Assembly: GCA_003971905.1 (NCBI GenBank)
Contig: RSEE01000115.1
Span: 1-64,000 of the forward strand
From: Moniliella sp. 'wahieum'
Lineage: Eukaryota; Basidiomycota; Moniliellomycetes; Moniliellales; Moniliellaceae
Direction of reading: 5' to 3'
DNA: 64,000 nucleotides
The first letter of the stretch is position 1, and the number at the start of each line of letters is the position of its first letter. The notes under the pieces are model-generated. The model saw only the letters and a program-made list of their open reading frames with translations, did not search any database and had not been told where the DNA came from. A program made the position numbers and the translations under genes. This document shows positions 1 to 10,711 of this stretch, in pieces.

Positions 1-714
1 AGGCCATCGCTGTCCTCTGGTCCGACCCTGGGGTCAAGCCACCATTAGTCGCTCCGCGAGTTCCACCTGAGTGACTCGGCGCCGTATTACTTTGACGCGA
101 TTGGTCGCATCGGGGCAGAGGGATATATTCCGACGGACCAAGACGTGCTCCGCTCTCGTGTACAAACCACACGGGATCATGGAGAGGACGTTCAAGATCG
201 ACAATACCACGTACCGCATCGTTGACGTGGGGGGACAACGATCTGAGCGGCGCAAGTGGATCCACTGCTTCGAACTGTCTCTGCCCTCTTCTTCCTTGCC
301 GCCCTGTCGAGTACGACGACAAGCGCTGTACGAGGACGTCAAAGTGAACCGGATGCAAGAAGCCTTGACGCTCTTTGGGGCGATCTGCAACTCCCGCTGC
401 TGGAACGCACTTCATGCATCCTCTTTCCTCAACAAAACTGACCTGTTTCGGGCCAAGTTGCCCGTCGCACCCTCCAACGCTACGTACTGACGACTATGTG
501 CCGCTCCCAGGTGTGGCGGTCTCGTCCGATGCCTCCTTTACTCATGCTTGCAACTTTTTCGCCACCAAATTCACCGCTCTGAATCGGTACGAAAACAGGA
601 CGATTCACACCTATTACAACCTGCGCCACCGACACCAACCCAAATCACCTCTGTGTTTCAATCGGTGCGGATAGCATTACACGGGCCAGTTTGCAACAAG
701 TGGGTCTGCTTTGA
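1..714 (+). CDS. Heterotrimeric G-protein alpha subunit, 5'-truncated
   Basis: The GTP-binding alpha subunit relays signals from membrane receptors. The window starts inside the helical domain, so the P-loop and N-terminal acylation site are not visible. Seen in order: [23 protein letters not shown], a switch I like [12 protein letters not shown], switch [19 protein letters not shown] (about 226-276), [10 protein letters not shown], the G4 motif NKTD (about 436-447), the G5 motif TCATDT (about 619-636) and the C-terminal SLQQVGLL before TGA at 712-714. The Cys normally ADP-ribosylated by pertussis toxin four residues from the end is absent (Val). The family match is certain from these motifs. 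The frame shifts several times by single bases (near 40, 165, 280, 310 and between 450 and 620); since motifs on both sides are intact I infer sequence errors rather than a dead gene. The fungal G-alpha class could not be assigned. Confidence 0.9.
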
Positions 715-1184
715 GATGTGTGCCCTCTTCATTCCCGTTCTGCTGCGTCTGCCTCCCTGCACTACCCGATGACAAGTTTCTTCACCCGCATCACTCTCTC
801 TCGCCTCGCCTTCAACGCTCCGCCACCTCCATCCTGCGGGCCTCTCTTCCTTCTGTGTGCGAAGAGAGGGTCTGTGTCTAATACCCAACAGTCCCGACCA
901 TCTCCTTATCATCCTCTCTCATGACGTCGTCGCCTTGACAACCGTCGCGTTTTAGTATCTTATTCGTTCACCAAAAGTTGCCTCCATCTCGATCGGTGAG
1001 ATAGGATCGACGCTCACCGGCTCTCCAGGCATCTCATATCCCTCACATGGCACTGTTACGCATTTGTATGTTTCCCCCTAGTGCATTGAGGATTGAGTCG
1101 CAAGACTCTGTCAAGGACTCTGTGGTCGTCGGGGCTTCATGTGCTGAAGAACTCATGAACCGTACGAGGCATCTATAATAGAAG
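715..1184. other. Intergenic, 3' of the G-alpha gene
   Basis: About 470 bases with no convincing coding potential on either strand, between the G-alpha stop and the first zinc-finger module. Pyrimidine-rich (TCTC, CCTC) stretches near 720-910 would form the 3' UTR of the G-alpha gene. No RNA gene seen. Confidence 0.5.
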
Positions 1185-1727
1185 AGAATAGCTGTGTATG
1201 GCGTGTGTTGCGAGTGGAGCCAATGCATATATACCATAGGCTGCTGGCACGGAACGATATCAGCACTGTCATGGTAAGATGGATCTCAGGTGGGGGAAAT
1301 GGAAGGCTATACTGATAAGGAATGATTGATGGAATGAGAAAGAGGCCATGCATATGCATTCATATGTCCAGAGATAAGGGGTCATGCGAGCATGATCTCA
1401 CCCACGGCATAGGTGGAATTGGAAGAAGAATTGTCCAAGACTTCGGAGACAGGGTCTATAACAGATCTCAGGTTGACCACATTCACCCCACACCTGGTGA
1501 CTGCGTGACCGTGTTTGAGCTTGATGGAGGATGCAGAGCATGAGTAGAATGCACAAAGAGGAGCTAGGAAGAGGGACTCGCCTGTATAGGAACAACAAAA
1601 TGCCGCGGGCATTGACCATGAAAGGAAAAAAAGCCCATGATGTGAAAAAGACGAGAGTAACAGCGTGATGATTGCGTCGTGGGGGCGAATGTGAGAGGCC
1701 TGTCTGCAACCAGAGAGGTGTGGGTGT

Positions 1728-2394
1728 CTAGTCGAGTTCAGAGAGGTTGGGAAAGCGGTTCTGGATAGCAGCACGAACTTCATGAGATAAAATCTCCCTT
1801 TGCGGGTTGAGATGTTGACGCATGATATGCCGCTTGAGTGCATTCGTGAAGTCAAACTTGCAAGCACAGCATGAAACTGGGCACTGCAGAAAACGGCTTG
1901 GTTCGTGGACCTCACGGATGTGAGCATTTGTTGGGACAACCCGTGTAAATGTCTGCAGACACTTAGTGCATCGGAAGCGACCGCCGTGAGACGTGGCTGG
2001 GGCCACTACATCTCCATGTGTGGCATGTCCTGATCTAATGTCACCTTGAGATTCAGCCTCTTGTTCGGCTGGTGCTCGATCCCGTGGGGGCAATGTTGCC
2101 TTGCAAAGTGGTGTCGTCGTTCCGAAGTCAGTGAACAATCCAAATTCCACTGGCGGGGAGGGTGGCATCTCAGGGGTAGCCGCATTATCACTTGCGATCT
2201 CCTCATGGTACGGGTACCCCAAAGGGAAAAATAGGACATGCTTTCCTCTCCCAGAGGGTTCTGGGTGCTCTGGAAAGTGGGTTGACCGATTGACCCATCC
2301 AACTGCTGGTGGAAGCGTCATTTGGAAGGAACAGCGTAGTGATGTCAACGTCAGCGTAAGTTCCGAGGATGCTGTTAATAGTATCAGCGTCCAT
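1728..2394 (-). CDS. Two-finger C2H2 zinc-finger protein, copy A (short)
   Basis: Probable DNA-binding protein of a small local family. The C-terminal part holds two fingers: CTKC..H-x4-H (C-x2-C-x12-H-x4-H) and CPVSCC..H-x4-H with an unusual C-x4-C spacing, followed by a conserved tail ending EVRAAIQNRFPNLSELD. I chose the ATG at 2392-2394 because it has a CCATGG context and its first residues (MDADTINSILGTYADVD) align with copy B; one frame change lies near 2275. Relative to copy B it lacks about 70 residues just before finger 1, including a Lys/Arg-rich stretch that looks like a nuclear localisation signal. The fingers keep all Cys and His ligands, so the copy may still work. Function and targets unknown. 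Confidence 0.7.
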
Positions 2395-4395
2395 GGTTCC
2401 GATGGAGGAGGTTGCGTTGAACTAACCTCTCATTTGGTGGGGGGAGAAGGGTTAATTATTATATATGGCGCTGCGGGCGGAGGTAGGCGTTTTGGATGTC
2501 AACTATAGATTGACATGTGACACGAGGGTATAACATTAACCCCGCAAGATGAACGGTTAGGTTTAGACGTAGCGTTCCCCCTGTCCCAGCCTTAAGCTCT
2601 GTCAATGAAATGGACGCAACATTAATGAAGAGGCAGCGCTGTACAAAAAGATAGAATCTATGAAGTGCACCATGATACGCTGACAATGCTATCCAGCTTT
2701 CCCCCTAATGCCAGGCACCATGTGTGGCGCTACAGTTTAACGCCTCACGAGGAACAGTAGAGCAAAGCATCCTGTAAAGATCACACTCCTGTCCCATGCC
2801 AAGCTCTCTTCTTCCATGGGAAGAGGGGTACCGGTGACCGGTGACCAGTGACCATGACTCTAGTGACTGATGAATAAGGGCAGGAGAGAAATAGTGTTTA
2901 TCTCCCCCCCCCCGCAAATTATTAATGGCCATCTCATCGCCCTCTCAAGTTCAACACCCCCTTATTCGAAACATCTCCCCTTCTTCTCTAAACATCGCAC
3001 ACTTGACTGATTGAGTTCGGCTCCCAAATATGGTGTTGCTTTTCATCGCCTAATAGATCTATTACACAACGTAGTATGATGAGCATGTGACATGCACGCC
3101 ATTGTCTTCTTCAACCCTTCTTGAGCGCCCGTCATGCTTTTTCCACTATAGTTTCATTCATTTCACTAGTATTGTGTACGATGCATGATGCTTGATGGGA
3201 ACGGCACGCCGATCTCCGGATCCGTCTATCACTGCACAGACTATAGTAGTTTTGACTTTGTCGTACTATACTACTAACTGTTGGGACAGGGTTCAGAGGG
3301 CGCGTTTTGCCTTTTCCCATAATGTCACACGGCCTTCCTCTTTTTGATGAGTAGTGTCGTCCCTCGGCGCCCTCTGTCCGGTTACGATATAGATACTTGT
3401 CTTCTTGCAGTCAGCGTTGCGACTTTGTTGACATAGAGCACAGTATTCAGCCTCTCTCTCAGTCCTCTCTTCCGTATTGCGCACGTTGCCGTCTCATACA
3501 GGTCGGCTGCGCGAAAATGACGTCTGTGGCTTGCAATAAGGTCTGCATCTTAAGCATGAGTCCTCTTTTCGGGCGTCTCCACGACTCGGTAGGGATTTTT
3601 TTCTGTCACCTACAATACGTCCTATAACCCGTAACCCGCGTACCGCGTAACCCCAGCATTCACACTATTAAACTCTCTTAATTGGTACATCGCCCATACT
3701 TTTAACTGGTACATCGCTCATAATCGTGTCTCTTCTGTCTGTCGCATTATTACGCGCTTTTCTCTGCCATAGCGGCAACCCCTTTTCTCTCTTCTCCTTC
3801 ACCCGGGAGAAAGGGAACGTCGTCGCACCCCCTATGCACACCCTGTCCCCCCCTTTTAATTTGTGCTCTATTTTCCTTCCACCTGAATGTATGGGAAAAA
3901 AAGAGAGGAGATGGTGATGACCCTAATGGGTTTCACTATATCCCTATTTTCCCTTCGGTATACTGTCCGAATCAGAGGACACGTTGCGGGTACAAGCGTC
4001 GGTAGATCTCCGCGGCTAATGCATTCATGCAGTTGTGTCGGCCAGCAATCATTAATCATTCTGGCCGATGGGCTGCGATCAGGTTGATCAGCCCATGCTG
4101 TATAAACAGTTAGCTAGTTATAGTACCTCTGTCCCATTTCCCTATACTATACTAATCACTGCGGTATAATCATATGCAACGCACCTGTCGACCACCACTC
4201 GCCTACTGAAAGAAACACAGCTTTTTCATCATCCGGTAAGCGGGCGCGCTCTCCACAGAGGCCGGTTACTTTCTGTCACGGGCAGGCTCCGCCAGGGGCG
4301 AGCCCCTGTACGGGTACAATCCCTTAGAGGTTCAAACTTCCCACTCACCGCGTGTTGTATGGTCGTTGTTACGGGGGGCGATCCGGTTTTCTCCG
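2395..4395. other. Conserved upstream region of zinc-finger module A
   Basis: Two kilobases without a credible gene, yet well conserved between modules A and B and recognisable in C. It contains short GGTGACC repeats at 2833-2853, an 'atgcatgatgcttgatgg' motif at 3181-3198 and an imperfect hairpin (ATGGGCTGCGATCA / TGATCAGCCCAT) at about 4068-4096. Most likely promoter or 5' UTR of the minus-strand gene, or its spacer. Confidence 0.5.
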
Positions 4396-5274
4396 GACGC
4401 TGAGCCCCGCTTGCCGTAGACATCTCAGCCAACACGCGTCAGTCCGGTTAGACTAGCGAGAGAGAGCCAGTTGACACCTTATCCTTGCTACGGATATCAT
4501 CCGCGGCTGCCATGGTCGCATGGGCTTATTGGTACGATTCTTTGTGCCCATTGCGTCCAGTCTTGTTACATGTCACAACTCTTCCTGCTGTGCCCGACTA
4601 CGCATCGTCAGCGCCCGACTACGCAGCGTCAGCACCTTGGAGAGCAAGACCTGTGTATTAGTCTGTACCTGCCTGGGAAGTGCCCTGCATTCTGTCTATA
4701 CCTGTCATGAGGCACTTAAGGCCTGGTTCCTTCTGCTGTATATAAGCAGCCATGTCTAAATAAGGCTTTCTAGCTGTGGTCCTTGTCGGCCATCCTGTAG
4801 TATTACCGTTGGTCTCCCCGACTACCGGTTCCTCTCTCTCTCGCCTTCCATCTTCTACCACCACCCTTACGCTTACGAATTTACGACTTTTGTCGAGTGC
4901 ACTGCAAGCCGCGGTTACTCTCATCAATAGCGCTTGCTCTTCTTTAGGACTCTGTCTGTTCCCGCCAGCTACAGCGTAATACCGAGTGTGGTAACGCGCT
5001 GCGAGGAACAGAGTAACTTCGGAGCTCCTGGACCCCTTCAGCTGGTCTAACGACCTACGTACGCGGCTCCTAGCTCGGAGGCTCTGGACTGCGGCTTTTG
5101 CACGCAGGCAGCCACCCAAACTAGAGGGTCTCCTTCTCGCCTCTACACCCGCTCGGTTCAACGTACGTTCAACCAGGAGACCTGGAGCAGGACCTAACGT
5201 ACGAGCCACCGATTGATCTGTCCAAGGGTTTATACCCCTAAACTACAGGTCGGGACCCCCCCCCCCCCATGACA
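4396..5274. other. Unassigned segment between modules A and B, LTR-like features
   Basis: About 0.8 kb absent from module B's right flank. It contains a good TATA motif (ctgtatataagc, 4736-4747), a CT-rich stretch, and a 'TGTTACATG' start-like site at 4568 with a 'TGGTAACGCGCT' primer-site-like sequence near 4990. These suggest the remains of an LTR element, but no matching second LTR, target-site duplication or protein was found. It ends near a C run (5261-5269) at the left edge of module B. Identity unproven. Confidence 0.3.
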
Positions 5275-5823
5275 AGGATAGCCGTGTATGGCAGTGTGTT
5301 GCGAGTGGAGCCAATGCATATAACCATAGGCTGCATTGGCACGGAACGATATCAGCATGGTAAGACGGATCTCAGGAGGGGGAAATGGAAGGCTATACTG
5401 ATGAGGAATGATGAATGGAATGGGAAAGAGGCCATGCATATGCATCGATATGGTGTGTCAGAGATAAGGGGCCATACGAGCATGATATCACGCACGGCAT
5501 AGGTGGGATTGGAAGAAGAATAGTCCAAGACTTCGGAGACAGGGTCTAGAACAAACCTCAGGTTTGACCACATTCACCCACACCTGCTGGTGACTGCGTG
5601 ACCGTGTTTGAGCTTGATGGGAGGATGCAGATCATGAGTAGAATGCACAAAAGAGGAGCTAGGAAGAGGGACTCGCCTGTACAAGAACAACAAAATGCTG
5701 CGGGCATTGACCATGAAAGGAAAAAAAAGCCCATGATGTGAAAAAGACGAGAGTAACAGCGTGATGATTGCGTCGTGGGGGCGAATGCGAGGGGCCTGTG
5801 CAGCAACCAGGAGGTGTGGGTGT

Positions 5824-6800
5824 CTAGTCGAGTTCAGAGAGGTTGGGAAAGAGGTTCCGGATAACAGCTCGAACTTCATCAGATAAAATCTCCCTTTTCT
5901 TGTTGAGATGTTGACGCTTGATATGCCGCCGGAGTTCATACTTTTCGTAAAACTTGCAAGCACAGTATGAAACTGGGCACGCCTGGCTACGAGAACGGCT
6001 TGGTCCGTGGACATGACGGATATGGGCATTTCTGTTGGATGCCCGCGTAAATGTCTGCGGACATTTAGTGCATGTGACGCGACCGCCGTGAGACTTCTTG
6101 GATTGAGACCGTTTCGGTTTCTTGCGGCCAGGCTTCTTTGTCGGCCCCAGGCCGGAGCGACTCGTGCCGACACCCAGTGATGACGGTTGCGTGAGACCAA
6201 GGTCACATTCTGATGTGGCAGACGTCGTAGAGTTGTCCCCAACGGTTTCAGCCACACTATTGGAAGGCTCATGGCCATGCGGCCAAGAGGGTAGAAGCGG
6301 AGCTGGTGCCACTAGATCTCCATGTGCGGCATGTCCTGATCTAATGTCACCTTTAGATTCAGCCTCTTCGGGCTGGTGCTCGATCCCAGTGGGGGCAATG
6401 TTGCTTTGCAAAGTGGTGTCCACGTTCAGACAGTCACTGAACCATCCAAATACCGACGGCGGGGAGGGTGGCACCTCAGGGGTAGCGGCATTGTGACTTG
6501 CGATCTCCTCAAGGTCCGGCCATCCCAAAAAGGGAAAATTGAGTATGCTTTGCTCTCCCAGAGGGTTCTGGGTGCTCTGGAAAGATGGGTTGAACGATTG
6601 AACCATCAAACTGCTGGTGGAAGCGTCACTAGGAGGGAACAGCGGTTGGGCCGAGACTGTACCACTGAACGGAACCGTTCCGGCAACAGCCATCTGGTTC
6701 AGAGGGCGGTAACGTTCGATCGGTTGAATCATCATGAGACCCGAAGTGATGTCAACGTCAGCGTAGGTTCCGGGATGTTGCTACTAGTAGTAGCGGCCAT
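5824..6800 (-). CDS. Two-finger C2H2 zinc-finger protein, copy B
   Basis: Probable transcription regulator of about 325 residues. From the N terminus: a Ser/Pro/Gln-rich region, a basic stretch KKPGRKKPKRSQSKK that resembles a nuclear localisation signal, finger 1 (CTKCPQTFTR..H-x4-H), finger 2 (CPVSYC, spacing C-x4-C, then x12, H-x4-H) and a charged tail ending IRNLFPNLSELD. The 303-residue open stretch begins at 6735. I extend the start to the ATG at 6798-6800, which has the same CCATGG context as copy A; this needs a one-base correction near 6770, where B has one base fewer than A. All zinc ligands are present. Nearest relatives in the window are the genes at 1728-2394 and 12858-14534. Targets unknown. 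Confidence 0.75.
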
Positions 6801-8655
6801 GGTTCCGATGGAGGAGGTTGCGTTGAAGTCGAGTGGCCTGTCATTTGGTAGTGGGGGGAGAATGGGTTAATTATATATGGCGCTGCGGTTGGAGGTAGGT
6901 GTTTTGAAGTGTCTACAATAGATTGACATGTCACACAAGGGTATAACAGTAATGAAGAGGCAGCGCTGTGCAAAAAGATAGAATCTATGCCCCATGATGC
7001 GCTGCCAATGCTATCCAGCTTTCCCCCTAATGTCAGGCACAAGTGTGGCGCTACGGTCTGACGCCTCACGAGGAACAGTAGAGAGCAAAGCATCTTGTAA
7101 AGATCATCAATCACACTCCTGTCCCCCTCTCTTCTTCCGTGGGAAGAGGGGTGACCGGTGACCGTCGAATAAGGGCAGGAGAGAAATAATTAATACTGTT
7201 TTCTCCCCCCCGTGGATAATATTAATGGCCATCTCATCGCCCTCTCAACACCCTCCTTAATCGAAACATCACCCTTCTTCTCTAAGCATCGCACACTTGA
7301 CACAAGTGCGGCTCCCAAATATGGTGCTGTTTTCACTGCCTAGATCTACCCAACCTATGATGCACCTGTGACAGCACGTCATTGCCGTCTTCAAACCTTC
7401 TTGAACGCTCGTCTTGCTTTCCACTATAGTATCACTAGTGTTGGTGTACGATGCATGATGCTTGATGGTGGGGACGGTACGCCGAACTCCGGATCCGTCA
7501 ATCACACGTAGTTTTGGCTTTGCCGTACTATGCTGTTATTCTACTAACTCTGTTGCCATAGGTTTTCAGAGTGCGTTTTGCCTTTTCCCATAATGTCACA
7601 CGGCCTTCCTCTTTTGATGAGTGGTGTCGTCCCTCGGGGTCCTCTGTCCGGTTACGATATAGATACTTGTCTTCATCCAGTCAGCGTTGCGACTTTGTTG
7701 ATATATAATAGAGCACAGTATTCAGCCTCTCTCTCAGTCCTCTCTTCCGTATTGCGCACGTTGCCTTCTCATTCAGGTCGGCTGCGCGAAAATGACGTCT
7801 GTGGCTTGCCAATAAGGTCTGCATCTTAAGCATGAGTCCTCTTTTCCGGGCGTCCACGAGTCGGTAGTGAGTTTTTCTGTGTCACCTACAACACGTTCTA
7901 TAACCGGTAACCCGTAACCCCGCATTCACACTATTAAACTCTCTGTAATTGGTACATCGCCCATACTTTTAACTGGTACATCGCTCATAATCGTGTCTCT
8001 TCTGTCTGTCGCATGTATTACGCGCTTTTCTGCCATAGCGGCAACCCCTTTTCTCTTTCTCCTTCACCCGGGAAAAGGGAACGTCGTCGCACCCCCTATG
8101 CACACCCTGTCCCCCCCTTTTAATTTGTGCTCTATTTCCTTCCAACCTGAATGTATGGGAAAAAAAGAGAGGAGATGGTGATGACCCGTAATGGGTTTCA
8201 CTTATCCCTATTTTCCCTTCGGTATACTGTCCGAATCAGAGGACACGTTGCGGGTACAAAGGTCGGTAGATCCTCCGCGGGTAATGCATTTATGCAGTTG
8301 TATGTCGGCCAGTAACTAGTAATCATTAATCATTCTGGCCGATGGGCTGCGATCAGGTTGATCAGCCCATGCAGTATAAACAGTTCGCTAGTTAGTACTT
8401 CTATCCCATTTCACTATACAACACTAATCATTAACCACTGATGCGGTATAAATATAATCATATGCAACGCACCCGTCGACCACCACTCGCCTACTGAAAC
8501 AAACACAGCTGTTTCATCTTCCGGCAAAAACGGGCGCGCTTTCCACAGAGGCCGGTTACTTTCTGTCACGGGCAGGCTCCGCCAGGGGGCGAGCCCCTGT
8601 ACGGGTACAATCCCTTAGAGGTCCAAACTATGTTGTATGGTCGTGGTGCTTAGGT
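6801..8655. other. Conserved upstream region of zinc-finger module B
   Basis: Counterpart of 2395-4395. No gene recognised. It keeps the 'atgcatgatgcttgatgg' motif (7451-7468) and the hairpin near 8340-8371. Confidence 0.5.
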
Positions 8656-8724
8656 TTGTTGCTCACAATCCGACGAGCGGATCCAAGTGGGCTATATCGA
8701 CAAGGATATGATAGAGACCAATCA

Positions 8725-8901
8725 TGTTGGGGCGATGCCTCAATCACGCCATCCTCTGCGTGATAGGCATCGCCCCTCTTACCCGCCCGGACGCTCCCTC
8801 AGCTCCGCGGTACCCTCAGCTATATAAGGCCCTACCCTTCCCATAGCCTCCTGTACCTCTCCTCAGAACCACATCCTCCATTCCACTCTTCCTCTTCAGC
8901 A
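8725..8901 (+). mobile_element. LTR-like fossil (solo LTR), plus orientation
   Basis: A 177 bp unit starting TGTTGGGGCGATG and ending in CA, with a TATA box (agctatataagg, about 8818-8829). A close relative lies on the minus strand at 55629-55794. Flanking bases aatca (8720-8724) and tatca (8902-8906) may be a decayed 5 bp target duplication. No internal protein domain is attached, so it looks like a solo LTR; the retrotransposon family cannot be told. Confidence 0.6.
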
Positions 8902-9829
8902 TATCACCGGCGATTATGAGGCGAAGCTGCGTAGGTACTGGCCTGGGCAGTAGTAACGTGTCGGAGACGGTGGAAAAGACAGAGGGGGACAAAAACAGTC
9001 CCAGCCTTGAACTGAAGCGGGTCCCGGTTTTGGAGCTGGGACTGATGGTAGGAATGAAAGCTCCCCAGAGTTGAGTTTTCGGAAACTGCGCGGCTGGCCA
9101 TAATGTGGAGCTGAGACGGGGGCAACCAAGAGGAGGAGGAGTTGCCTGTACCACACATACGGATTGATAAAGGTGAAGACGTCACAATAGTAGATTGGCG
9201 AAGATACGAGGCGTGCGTCCAACTTTGGAGAAGTTGCACACGCTGTGAGCTTCGGTTGGCGTACCGAAATGGCACTCATTTTGGGACAAGATACAGGCAT
9301 ATTACTGCCCAGGCAGCAGAGATTTCGGAAGAAGACACAATTGGTCTCGCACTCAACTTGCGCAAGTGCATCATCGAAAGTGATTAGTACCATATTCCTC
9401 CGACAAGGTCCTGGGTACTTAGATTGCGTGGGCGGAGGGGGGGGGGGGTTGAAATGCCTTTTGATGGCATCATCTTTCAGGGGGGGCTCGTATTGGGATG
9501 GTACTATACTCACGGACCATCAGCTCCTTACCATGTGCTGTTTTGCGCGCATGAGCATGTGCAAGTACGGTGCCGTGTTCGTGCTTGAGCACATGATGAG
9601 ACTTGCACACGGCACCCAGTCCAAGTTTTGGGGGTAAATTGCATGAGACGGTTCGGGAACCCATTCTCTTGCTCATGTACTCCATTCCCGACATCCACAT
9701 CCACAAAAATCCTGGTGTGGAAGAGAGAACGAGACAGGGAGGGCGTGGGAGGAAGGCGAGATGTGCTTACTGGCTACCGATTGATAGATTCTGGAGCATT
9801 TAGTAGAGCATTGCGGGAATGAAGGTGGA
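8902..9829. other. Intergenic between LTR-like fossil and module C
   Basis: About 0.9 kb. Several open stretches occur on both strands but none carries a recognisable domain or consistent coding signal. A G run at 9438-9448 is likely error-prone. Nothing else seen. Confidence 0.4.
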
Positions 9830-9914
9830 TCTCATGCATTGCGGGGCGCGTGCATCAGACACACAATAGAATCGCAGCGTCTTTTTGAACCCCCGGGACA
9901 AGGATCTGCTCCGA

Positions 9915-10500
9915 GAGTTGGACTAAGTATAATGCGACAAGATCACACCAAGTACCACGTGAGCACCCCAAATGCAACAGGACGATATATGTGCGTGCAG
10001 ACATCCAGTGCATGCGGCTCGCCGGGATGGTGCCACTCGATATCCATGTGCGGCATGTGGTTTGATCCAACGGAAGCAGTAAATTCTTCCTCCCCTTTTC
10101 CCGCGAAATCGTGGTCCCAATGGGAGCAACGTTGCCTTGCAAAGCGACATTGACATTCAATGGCGGGCCGAGTTGCACAGAGGGGGCTGCATTGCCCCTT
10201 GTGACACCATCATGGCTCGGTTGTCGATTAAGTGACCCATTGGGTTCGCTTGGCTCTTCTCGCTGGCTCCCGCTAGAGCTGGTGTTGTCGACGTCTTGGC
10301 GAAGCTATTGCCGCTGATGGGTAACCTCTTCGGTAAGGGATGAACCCATCTTGGTGGTCATCAGGTTCGGAAGCGTGTTGATGTCAATGACATTGCAGGT
10401 AACGTGGGCGAAGATGCTTTTTAGTGTACTGTATTGATGCAGTCCCGGGTGTGGTTGCGATGGAGGAGGTTTTGCCTTGAAAAGCGGAGTGACTCTAGTG
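9915..10500 (-). pseudogene. Remnant of a C2H2 zinc-finger gene (module C)
   Basis: On the minus strand this stretch aligns with the linker and finger 1 region of copies A and B: it reads NVNVALQGNVAPIG, like NVDTTLQSNIAPTG in copy B, and DNA matching the CTKC finger start lies near 10000-10025. No complete finger or long open frame remains and the C-terminal half (second finger and PNLSELD tail) is missing. I call it a decayed gene copy. Confidence 0.55.
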
Positions 10501-10597
10501 ACTGGAGTGATATCCCAATCCGTTTTCAGGGGAGAAAGGGCGACTTTTTAGTAAAAGGCGCTGGCTGCTGCAGAGGTGGATGACTATGTTGAGCTAG

Positions 10598-10711
10598 GTG
10601 GCTCGTGCTTTGGCCAATGCCCCTTCAGTTCCTCCTCAGGCCTAGGAGTTCCGCTGTTTTCCCTCCGCTTTTTTCCCCCTTGTCCCGCAGCTTAGCCCCT
10701 GATCCGACTCG
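10598..10711 (+). repeat. 110 bp repeat, left copy
   Basis: Starts gtggctcg..gctttggccaatg and includes 'cttcagttcctcctcaggcc' and 'cgcagcttagcccct'. The same block, about 88% alike by eye, lies at 14719-14827 downstream of the plus-strand zinc-finger gene, so the two copies flank module C's right part and that gene. Confidence 0.75.

Larger units (their letters stand above)
1185..4395. repeat. Zinc-finger module, copy A
   Basis: First of three tandem copies of a segment holding a small C2H2 gene (minus strand) plus about 2 kb of DNA upstream of its start. It matches copy B (5275-8655) almost continuously with small indels. Alignment anchors in A and B: the start 'gtgttgcgagtggagccaat' (near 1204 and 5299), the gene body, 'ttcactagt/atcactagt' (near 3160 and 7430), 'tcacccgggagaaagggaac' (near 3800 and 8065), and 'cgggtacaatcccttagagg' (near 4313 and 8602). 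No long terminal inverted repeats, integrase or transposase were found, so I read it as a segmental tandem duplication. Confidence 0.8.
5275..8655. repeat. Zinc-finger module, copy B
   Basis: Second tandem copy of the module described for 1185-4395, in the same orientation, with the longest zinc-finger gene of the A/B pair. Its right edge is near 8655, just before an LTR-like fossil at 8725. The repeated DNA includes both the gene and its upstream region up to 'tgttgtatggtcgt' (near 8632; A has the same string near 4354). Confidence 0.8.

Noticed and set aside
1-714. G-alpha as a true pseudogene
   Set aside because: All functional motifs are intact across frames and the same kind of single-base changes affects essential genes elsewhere in the window.
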